Origin: Oscillospiraceae bacterium
Lineage (GTDB): Bacteria > Bacillota > Clostridia > Oscillospirales > Ruminococcaceae
Assembly: GCA_900762805.1 (NCBI GenBank)
Contig: CAAFHY010000238.1
Location: 1-6,491, forward strand
Direction: 5' to 3'
DNA length: 6,491 nt
Part shown: positions 1 to 4,564 of the stretch, in pieces
Layout: each line of letters begins with the position of its first letter
How positions within the stretch are numbered: position 1 is the first letter of the stretch
Notes under the pieces: model-generated
Databases searched by the model: none
The model's input: only the letters and a program-made list of their open reading frames with translations
Told to the model about the DNA's origin: nothing
Translations under genes and position numbers: made by a program

Positions 1-133
1 ATTGTATTGGGGTTTGGGTGTTTTCCGTCTTTCATCTTAACTACCTCTTCAAATTCCGATTTGTCTATTTAACCCTCTGCAAACTCTGTATTTTCAAGGC
101 TTTTTGCCTGTGTAATTCTCAAACCTTATGCAT

Positions 134-178
134 TTTCCCTTGTTTTTCCCTTACGAGCCGAAACAAGGGAAACTTTTT
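134..178 (+). repeat. Inverted repeat with T-run beside the recombinase remnant
   Basis: A perfect 12-bp inverted repeat, TTTCCCTTGTTT (134-145) and AAACAAGGGAAA (161-172), is followed on the plus strand by TTTTT (174-178). The left arm is followed by a near-copy, TTTCCCTT at 145-152, which could pair with the same right arm, so two 5' arms compete for one 3' arm. On the plus strand it has the form of an intrinsic terminator, but no plus-strand gene is visible upstream within the window. On the minus strand, where it follows the recombinase stop, it has no T-run. It could be a terminator for a gene left of the window, or part of an attachment region next to the integrase end. I see no gene in 1-179. 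Confidence 0.5.
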
Positions 179-179
179 A

Positions 180-419
180 TTATTCGCCGCCGACGACCTT
201 ATCCAGCAGTCTTGCGGAAGTACGCCTCGCTTCCCTTGTAGCGTGAGCGTAGATATTCATTGTGGTACTGACGTCAGCGTGTCCGAGAAGCTCCTGCACA
301 TCTTTCGGCGCTGCCCCATTTGAGAGCAGATTGCTTGTGAATGTGTGACGAAGATGGTTTGGCTTTTCGAACATTATTGCCGGCGGGGATATAAAGCCGC
401 CCTGGCGGTATTGCTGCAA
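180..419 (-). pseudogene. Tyrosine recombinase (integrase) C-terminal remnant
   Basis: This 79-codon open stretch matches only the last part of a phage/transposon-type tyrosine recombinase, which is normally about 350-400 residues. The catalytic C-terminus is recognisable: the box II arginine in NHLRHTF (R24), the LLGH box (H47) and, ten residues on, the tyrosine nucleophile in NIYAHA (Y57), then a basic tail ending VVGGE. The N-terminal DNA-binding domain and the first catalytic arginine are absent. The usual box II pattern is HxLRH; here the first position is Asn (N21, codon AAC), so a catalytic histidine appears lost. The only full-length start is TTG, with no ribosome binding site seen; an ATG occurs at codon 16. 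An in-frame TGA lies at 429-431. It ends in TAA (180-182). I read it as the dead end of an integrated element's integrase gene, not a working protein. Confidence 0.75.
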
Positions 420-428
420 AATGATATT

Positions 429-542
429 TCATAATTTTTCTCGATGGGCCGTTTCTTGATAGAACGGCTACAGCCAGGCCTTTGCAAGCTCCTCTCCCGG
501 CATGGAGACAAGCGTCTCAAGCTCTGCGCCGTTTTTTACCTA
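429..542 (-). other. Amber-interrupted in-frame continuation of the peptidase gene
   Basis: Immediately after the peptidase stop TAG (540-542), the same frame stays open for 23 codons, VKNGAELETLVSMPGEEL followed by AKAWL, to a second TAG (468-470). It then runs 12 more codons (PFYQETAHREKL) to TGA (429-431). The first segment has the look of the usual helical end of this peptidase family (…LETLVSMPGEELAKAWL). This suggests the gene was once at least 23 residues longer and was cut by a nonsense mutation, for example CAG to TAG. Both ambers follow a CTG codon. Suppression of TAG cannot be excluded from sequence alone, but the DUF4037 gene in this window appears to end at a TAG, which argues against genome-wide recoding. 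Confidence 0.5.
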
Positions 543-1298
543 CAGATGTGTAAGGTATAGCCCGACATAATATCCTACCACCGGGAAAGGTTCATCCACG
601 GATGCTGCGGTAAAATATTCTTTCATGGTTTCGGGGGATATTGGCTTATCCTTGTCCATAATCAGTTTTTCCATCAATGTGTCCGTGTTCTTCATTAGAT
701 TATCCGATTGTGCTTCGGATACAGCTAATGCTTTTGCTACGTTTATTCTGTTCCATTCCGGCTTGCGAGCCCATAAAGATGCATAGGATGCGAGTCCCTC
801 CTCAATGGCCCTTGAGAGCACGGTTTCGGAAGAACGATCCCGTATGATATGATTCCGCAGCATATGGGTCATCTCGTGCGGGACAAAGAGATCGAGCCAT
901 TCTTTGCTTAACGGCCTGTCGATCCCGATATAGAGGATGGGCAAACCCTCATCGGCAGGGATCGCGCAGCCGCCGATATTGGACAATTCCAAGCCCAGGA
1001 GGAAAGTAAAGTCAAAGTCGGCGTGCATGCTTTTTGCAAACCTGTCTACGGCGGCGGCTGCATAATCGGCCATTCCCTGCTTATAATTATCCTCCGCCGT
1101 CCGCAAAAGCTTTTGGAAATCTGTCTGCTCGATGATGGGCCTCAGCCTTTCTATCGGCTGACAATATAAGTAACGGAATACGCCTTGAAAGAAGGCACGG
1201 TATTTTTGTGTATAGGCTTTATAGGCTTCAAACTTTTCGGTTTCTTCCGCCTCTTTGCATAAGATCCTGTAGTTGTCGATCATGTGCAGTATTTTCAT
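540..1298 (-). CDS. DUF2268-like predicted zinc metallopeptidase, probably 3'-truncated
   Basis: The 252-residue product resembles the DUF2268/COG5504 predicted Zn-dependent proteases. A helical N-terminal half (about 1-110) leads into the strand ILYIGIDRPL (121-130). The zinc motif HEMTH follows at 141-145 (two His ligands, Glu catalytic). About 22 residues on comes AIEEGLASYAS (165-175), where E167 or E168 is the likely third ligand, as in gluzincins. GYYVG at 242-246 fits the helix that follows in the family. There is no signal peptide or membrane segment, so it is probably cytoplasmic; its substrate is unknown. The start is fixed by AGGAGG (1304-1309) five bases before ATG. The stop is an amber followed by more family-like coding sequence (429-542), so the C-terminus is probably clipped. 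Base composition is much AT-richer than the downstream operon, and a recombinase remnant is adjacent, which suggests transfer. Family assignment is from motif recognition. Confidence 0.75.
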   Translation of the reverse strand: MKILHMIDNYRILCKEAEETEKFEAYKAYTQKYRAFFQGVFRYLYCQPIERLRPIIEQTDFQKLLRTAEDNYKQGMADYAAAAVDRFAKSMHADFDFTFLLGLELSNIGGCAIPADEGLPILYIGIDRPLSKEWLDLFVPHEMTHMLRNHIIRDRSSETVLSRAIEEGLASYASLWARKPEWNRINVAKALAVSEAQSDNLMKNTDTLMEKLIMDKDKPISPETMKEYFTAASVDEPFPVVGYYVGLYLTHL

Positions 1299-1504
1299 AT
1301 TCGCCTCCTGTCGATCTTGATTTTTTCCATTGAAAGCGCAGCATATGCAGGGGTCGGCTGCAAGCAGCCAACGAAGCAGCGCTGTTGGGATGCCAGAAGG
1401 ATTGATGCCTCTCTGTTTTTCAGCCTTAAAAGCCGCCGCAAAGCGAAAAGAGTCTCCTTGACAGCTTGCACCGGTCTTTGCGGCCGCGCCCTTTTCCCAT
1501 CTCG

Positions 1505-1530
1505 CCCGCCGTGACCGCTCCTGCGGCGGG
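1505..1530. repeat. GC-rich hairpin downstream of the DUF4037 gene
   Basis: CCCGCCG (1505-1511) can pair with CGGCGGG (1524-1530) around a 12-base loop, starting 24 bases beyond the DUF4037 stop. Its place suits transcript termination or 3'-end protection of the TPR-DUF4037 mRNA. There is no T-run on the minus strand, so a classical intrinsic terminator is not supported. The rest of the gap 1299-1553 shows only the peptidase ribosome binding site, and I could not identify a convincing promoter for the peptidase. Confidence 0.35.
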
Positions 1531-1553
1531 GCGCTTGGCTGTGTCTGCTTCGG

Positions 1554-2483
1554 CTATGCTCCGGCCAGGAGGTGCAGGTTGCGGAGCAAGGGGTCGGAGA
1601 TGGCGTCGTTCACCGAGCGGGCGTGGCTGCCGAGATCGCCGCAGTCAGCCCTGGTGATGCCCTGCTCCTTCAGCTCCGCTATCACCAGCGCGGCGATATC
1701 CGCTACGATACCGGCCTTTGCTTCGGCCAGCGCCGGTGTATTCTCACACGTCAGCAGGAAGGTGAGGGGGTCAGCCAGCTCGCATAGCCTGGGCAGGCTG
1801 CGCAGCCCGCGGAAAGCCCACTTATAAAAGGGACAGAAGCGCCGGCTGAGCAGAAAGCTTGCCGCCAGCGTGTGGATCACGAAGTCATACAGCGCCAGCT
1901 GCGCCGCGCCCTCCTCGCCGTGGGCCAGACAGCGGGTGTAGTTGTACTGCCCGCCCTGCGCCATCAGCGCCAGGTGCGCCGCCAGCTTTTTCAGGCGGAC
2001 ATCCTCCGGCATCGACAAAAGAGCCTGCCGGATGCGCATGAAATCACTGTCGCCCGCGGCAAAGATCTCGCCGTTGACGGCCTCGGCCAGCGCGCTGTCG
2101 GGAATCGAGAGCCACGCCTGCCTGTCGGCCGGCCCCGTCGGGCTGCCGGTGTGCGTGCGGTAAAAGTCGCCGGTGCGGATGACGCCGCGCCGCCCCGCCT
2201 GTGCAATAAGGGGGCGCGACAAGCCCATGAATTCGCGCGGCAGCCGGGCGTAGGCGCGCTCCAGCCGGAATTCGGTGCGCGAGTCAAGTGTGTCCGGGAT
2301 GAACAGGCAGAAGCCCGGCGCAAAATCATGATCGTGCGACAGCTCGTCATCGAAGCCGAAGCATTCCGAGCCGCTTCCGACCAGCCCGGCCGTCAGCTGC
2401 GGCAGCAGCTCCGGGAACTGCTCGTGCAGCATGGGCGCGCCGAACTGCTCGTAGTAGGCACGCGCTATGTCAATGCCCCGCAT
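1554..2483 (-). CDS. DUF4037 domain protein, nucleotidyltransferase-like
   Basis: The 309-residue product fits the DUF4037 family. Its N-terminal part has a nucleotidyltransferase-type signature: LVGSGSECFG (35-44), then DDELSHDHDF (45-54), where GS (36-37) and D51/D53 match the hG[GS]…DxD metal/nucleotide pattern of the pol-beta-like fold. The rest (about 125-309) is mostly helical, with conserved-looking segments GDSDFMRIR (144-152), GGQYNYTRC (177-185) and SRRFCPFYKWAFRGL (213-227). No signal peptide or transmembrane segment is seen, so it should be cytosolic. The substrate is unknown. The chosen start is ATG at 2481-2483, because GGAGG lies six bases upstream and DUF4037 homology begins right there; a longer frame from 2570 only overlaps the preceding gene. 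It overlaps the TPR gene by 14 bases, so translation is probably coupled. It ends in TAG. Family call is confident; nucleotidyl transfer is inference. Confidence 0.85.
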   Translation of the reverse strand: MRGIDIARAYYEQFGAPMLHEQFPELLPQLTAGLVGSGSECFGFDDELSHDHDFAPGFCLFIPDTLDSRTEFRLERAYARLPREFMGLSRPLIAQAGRRGVIRTGDFYRTHTGSPTGPADRQAWLSIPDSALAEAVNGEIFAAGDSDFMRIRQALLSMPEDVRLKKLAAHLALMAQGGQYNYTRCLAHGEEGAAQLALYDFVIHTLAASFLLSRRFCPFYKWAFRGLRSLPRLCELADPLTFLLTCENTPALAEAKAGIVADIAALVIAELKEQGITRADCGDLGSHARSVNDAISDPLLRNLHLLAGA

Positions 2484-3306
2484 AGATGTCCTCCGAGAGC
2501 CGCCGGAGGTCGGTGGCAGTGATAAAGCGGCCGTAGTAATCAAAGGTCGGCGCGCACTTTTCATAGACAAAGGCGAGATTGCCGCAGCGGCGGTTGTCGG
2601 GGTCGAACAGCAGCTCCTCGGCGCGGTCGAGCAGCCCGATCACGGCGGCTTCGGCGGCCTCGAAGCCGTCGCGTGCCTCCAGCGCGTTGGCAAGGTTGAG
2701 ACAGGTGATGGCGGCCTCCGGCCGGCTGCCGGGGTCGGCCGTCATAATGGAGAGCGCCTTTTCATAAAGGCCGACGGCACGGTCGTGCTGCCCCAGCGAC
2801 ACGCAGGGCAGCGCCATATTGTTATACAGCCCGCCGAGGCGCAGGTCGCCCGGCTCCAGATACTGCTCAAAGACGGCCTGCGCCGCCTCGTAGCGCGTCA
2901 GGGCATCGGCGCTGTTTCCGAAGGTCTGGCAGACGGTGCCGGCGTTGAGCAGCATGGTGCCGCCCGTCACCGAATCGCGCAATGAGAGGCTGTCGAGCAG
3001 CTCGTCGATGCGCTGCACACCGGCCATCGCCGGCTCCTTCAGTCCCCTTTTGCGAAGCAGGCCGACCAGCTCGCTCAAAACGGCCAGCTCGCCGCGGCGG
3101 TCATGCCCGGCGCGGGCCTGTTCGAGCCAGCCTTCAAGGTGGCGCTGCGCGCCGGCGACGTCATTGCGGTCGAAATAGCGGTCGAGCCGGTCAAGCACCC
3201 GCGCGATGGGAATGGGGATGACGTGAGCCTCCCCGTCCGGCTCGTAAAAGTCGGTGCAGGCAGGGCAGACGGGTTCCTTGTAGTCTTCTGGCAGTAATTC
3301 CGGCAT
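2470..3306 (-). CDS. Tetratricopeptide-repeat protein, partner of the DUF4037 protein
   Basis: The 278-residue soluble, helical protein has a short N-terminal head with a CPAC pair (C14, C17), then helical hairpins. TPR-like units are visible at about 115-150 (…LLNAGTVCQTFG…ADALTRYEAA), 158-188 (GGLYNNMALPCVSLGQHDRA, then YEKALSI) and 197-232 (AITCLNLANALE…AAEAAVIGLL). The tail carries YEKCAPTFDYYGRF (248-261), too specific for a generic TPR and probably family-defining. TPRs bind peptides or partner proteins. The tight 14-base overlap with the DUF4037 gene suggests the two proteins act together, perhaps as scaffold or sensor with a transferase. The start ATG (3304-3306) is supported by AAGGAGG (3313-3319) six bases upstream; an upstream in-frame ATG at 3372 lies upstream of the predicted promoter start site and lacks support. 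A single CxxC alone does not establish metal binding. Exact function unknown. Confidence 0.85.
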   Translation of the reverse strand: MPELLPEDYKEPVCPACTDFYEPDGEAHVIPIPIARVLDRLDRYFDRNDVAGAQRHLEGWLEQARAGHDRRGELAVLSELVGLLRKRGLKEPAMAGVQRIDELLDSLSLRDSVTGGTMLLNAGTVCQTFGNSADALTRYEAAQAVFEQYLEPGDLRLGGLYNNMALPCVSLGQHDRAVGLYEKALSIMTADPGSRPEAAITCLNLANALEARDGFEAAEAAVIGLLDRAEELLFDPDNRRCGNLAFVYEKCAPTFDYYGRFITATDLRRLSEDIYAGH

Positions 3307-3337
3307 GGCGGGCCTCCTTGTGCGTTTGCTTGTCAAT

Positions 3338-3366
3338 ATCCTACCACATTTGCCGCCGCTGCACAA
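3338..3366 (-). promoter_or_regulatory. Putative sigma-A promoter of the TPR-DUF4037 operon
   Basis: Read on the minus strand, TTGTGC (3361-3366) and TAGGAT (3338-3343) are separated by 17 bases. TGG directly precedes the -10, giving an extended TGn -10. Transcription would start near 3331, leaving a leader of about 25 bases containing AAGGAGG. The -35 matches consensus in four of six positions and the -10 in four of six. Spacing and placement make it plausible; it is not demonstrated. Confidence 0.5.
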
Positions 3367-3690
3367 TGACAATGTTCAGGATAGACGTCCCTTGGCCGGC
3401 GGCGGGACCGCCCCGATGTGCCGGCGGCGCGGGTCGGGGGAAGGCTTTCGGAAACCGGAAATGTCCTTGCCGATGTCCCGTTTGCTCTGTGCCGTTGACG
3501 GCGCCGCTTTTTGCGGTCTGTGCCGGTGCCGGCGTCGGGCTGCCCTTTTCCAAAGCCGGCGTCGGCCGCCCTCATTTCCCGCGGGGCTGCTCCTGAAAAA
3601 GCGCCCGATCGGGCCGGCATCTCCAAGCGGAGGGGAGGCTGCGCTGCCTTGTCATGACGCGGTGTTTTTGCGCTGGGCGGCCGGCAGCAC
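3367..3690. other. Gene-free divergent intergenic stretch, GC-rich
   Basis: No convincing gene is seen on either strand: open frames here lack ribosome binding sites and recognisable protein character. It contains small palindromes, GCCGTTGACGGC (3491-3502), CCGC-TTTTT-GCGG (3504-3516) and GCCCGATCGGGC (3603-3614). It also contains an imperfect 17-base direct repeat starting GCCGGCGTCGG at 3528 and 3555. These could be binding sites, decayed coding sequence or chance in GC-rich DNA; nothing here supports a specific call. Confidence 0.5.
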
Positions 3691-3718
3691 TTGCATATCG
3701 GCAAAACCGTGCTATAAT
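3691..3718 (+). promoter_or_regulatory. Sigma-A promoter of the FMN riboswitch-ribU unit
   Basis: TTGCAT (3691-3696) and a perfect TATAAT (3713-3718) are separated by 16 bases. The predicted start near 3725 is just upstream of the first riboswitch helix strand at 3729, as expected for a promoter driving an aptamer-led transcript. Confidence 0.75.
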
Positions 3719-3728
3719 AGTAGCATAA

Positions 3729-3840
3729 CCATCTTCAGGGCGGGGTGCAAGTCCCCACCGGCGGTAAAGTCCGCGAGCCGAAAGGCTGAGCAGGTGCAAT
3801 TCCTGCACCGACGGTGATAGTCCGGAAGGAAGAAGCATGG
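3729..3840 (+). promoter_or_regulatory. FMN riboswitch (RFN element)
   Basis: This RNA aptamer binds flavin mononucleotide, so transcription of the downstream riboflavin uptake gene falls when FMN is plentiful. The RFN landmarks occur in order. P1 is CCAT-CTTC (3729-3736) with GAAG-C-ATGG (3832-3840), with one bulged C. P2 is GGGG/CCCC (3742-3745/3753-3756). P3 is GCGG/CCGC (3761-3764/3771-3774). P4 is AGCC/GGCT (3776-3779/3784-3787), capped by GAAA. P5 is CAGG/CCTG (3791-3794/3802-3805) around the conserved TGCAATT. Then comes the conserved CCGACGGTGATAGTCCGGA closing P6. It lies between a promoter and a terminator upstream of ribU, so control is most likely by transcription attenuation, with FMN favouring the terminator. 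Aptamer identity is very secure; the switching mode is inferred. Confidence 0.97.
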
Positions 3841-3870
3841 CTCGGCGGCAGCGCCGAAGCAGCGTTTTCA

Positions 3871-3898
3871 GCGCCCTGAGAGGGGCGCATTTTTTATT
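3871..3898 (+). terminator. Intrinsic terminator in the riboswitch expression platform
   Basis: GCGCCC (3871-3876) pairs perfectly with GGGCGC (3883-3888) around TGAGAG, followed by six T (3890-3895). It sits 31 bases after the aptamer and just before the ribU ribosome binding site, the usual place for an FMN-controlled attenuator. CAGCGCC occurs twice (3849-3855 and 3869-3875). The first copy could pair with the terminator's 3' arm, and also forms its own hairpin CGGCG/CGCCG (3843-3847/3852-3856) next to P1. This offers alternative folds that could act as antiterminator. Confidence 0.9.
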
Positions 3899-3912
3899 CG
3901 TCAGGTGGAATT

Positions 3913-4488
3913 ATGAAATCATCCGTATCGTATTGTGCCAAGATTGCCGTGCTTTCGGCGGCCGCCGCCGTGGTCATGCTTCTGGAGCTGCCTGTGGCCT
4001 TTTACCGTCTCGATCTTTCCGAGGTGTTCGTGCTGCTCGGCGGCTTCTCGATGGGGCCGCTGGCCGCCGCATGCATCGAGCTGATCAAGAATCTTCTCAA
4101 TCTTCTGCTCAACGGCACCATCACCGGCGGCGTCGGCGAGCTGGCCAACTTTCTGATGGGCTGCGCCTTTACGGTGCCGGCCGCGCTGCTTTACCGCCGG
4201 CACAAGTCGCGCAGGAATGCCATTCTCGGTTGTCTGCTCGGCGCGGGCTGTCTGGTGGCGGCGGCTGTGCCGCTCAACTTGTTTGTACTTATCCCGGCCT
4301 ACTGCGCCGCTTTCCACATGGAAACGGCCGACATCGTGCGCATGGGGGCGGCGCTCATCCCGGCGGTCGATTCGATCGGCAGGCTGATACTGTTCATCAC
4401 GGTGCCCTTCAACATCGTCAAGGCGCTGCTTTCGTCGCTCATAACGGTGATGGTCTACAAAAAGCTGTCGCCCATTCTGCATAAATGA
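3913..4488 (+). CDS. ribU: Riboflavin ECF transporter substrate-binding subunit RibU
   Basis: This 191-residue integral membrane protein is the riboflavin-specific S-component of an energy-coupling factor transporter. It binds riboflavin and works with a shared EcfA/EcfA'/EcfT module, not encoded here. It is family-sized and very hydrophobic, with about six helices. RibU hallmarks are the N-terminal VAFYRLDLSEVFVLLGGFSMGP (28-49), whose RLDLS strand lines the vitamin site, IELIKNLLNLL (55-65), TGGVGELANFLMG (71-83), and the tail PFNIVKALLSSLITVMVYK (165-183). ATG at 3913 has AGGTGG (3903-3908) four bases upstream. Expression is controlled by the FMN riboswitch and terminator directly upstream, which independently confirms the substrate. 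There is no terminator after it; the next gene's promoter starts one base after the stop, so some read-through into the permease gene is likely. Confidence 0.96.
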   Translation: MKSSVSYCAKIAVLSAAAAVVMLLELPVAFYRLDLSEVFVLLGGFSMGPLAAACIELIKNLLNLLLNGTITGGVGELANFLMGCAFTVPAALLYRRHKSRRNAILGCLLGAGCLVAAAVPLNLFVLIPAYCAAFHMETADIVRMGAALIPAVDSIGRLILFITVPFNIVKALLSSLITVMVYKKLSPILHK

Positions 4489-4489
4489 A

Positions 4490-4519
4490 TTGACAGGCCC
4501 TGCCGTTTTCGGGTATAAT
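4490..4519 (+). promoter_or_regulatory. Perfect-consensus sigma-A promoter of the permease gene
   Basis: TTGACA (4490-4495) and TATAAT (4514-4519) match the sigma-A consensus in all twelve positions, with an 18-base spacer. It begins one base after the ribU stop (4486-4488), so the permease has its own FMN-independent promoter. Predicted start is near 4526. Confidence 0.88.
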
Positions 4520-4524
4520 GATAG

Positions 4525-4550
4525 CGTGAGGAGAAGGCTGCGGTCTCACG
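4525..4550 (+). repeat. 5'-end mRNA hairpin abutting the permease ribosome binding site
   Basis: CGTGAG (4525-4530) pairs with CTCACG (4545-4550) around a 14-base loop. The stem begins at or next to the predicted transcription start and ends exactly one base before GGAGGT (4551-4556). A stem at the extreme 5' end of an mRNA can protect it from decay, and may also present or mask the adjacent Shine-Dalgarno. Six base pairs are modest, so function is only suggested. Confidence 0.45.
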
Positions 4551-4564
4551 GGAGGTAACGTGCC

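Noticed and set aside
468..542. Genome-wide reassignment of TAG to glutamine
   Set aside because: The DUF4037 gene appears to end at TAG (1554-1556), and ordinary decay explains the peptidase ambers, so recoding is kept only as a minor alternative.
1505..1530. Hairpin as intrinsic terminator of the TPR-DUF4037 operon
   Set aside because: There is no T-run on the minus strand after the stem; recorded only as a hairpin.
1872..2522. Long plus-strand open frame (216 codons) opposite the DUF4037 gene
   Set aside because: It is antisense to a recognisable protein, rich in Arg/Ala/Gly as expected from GC-rich shadow frames, and has no ribosome binding site or family resemblance.
3607..3618. 12-base string GATCGGGCCGGC shared with 5828-5839
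   Set aside because: Short, GC-rich and palindrome-prone; one is intergenic and the other is within the permease tail, with no further similarity around them.
3333..3704. Minus-strand frame of 123 codons in the divergent region
   Set aside because: Pro/Arg/Ala-rich, without a ribosome binding site, and it runs over the predicted TPR operon promoter; no protein family is recognisable.
3919..4482. 187-codon minus-strand frame opposite ribU
   Set aside because: Antisense shadow rich in His, Arg and Gln, without a start signal; the opposite strand is unmistakably RibU.
3837..4484. 215-codon plus-strand frame starting in the riboswitch and overlapping ribU
   Set aside because: Most of it is the out-of-frame shadow of ribU, Arg/Gly/His rich with no domain. 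Only its first codons are discussed as a possible leader.
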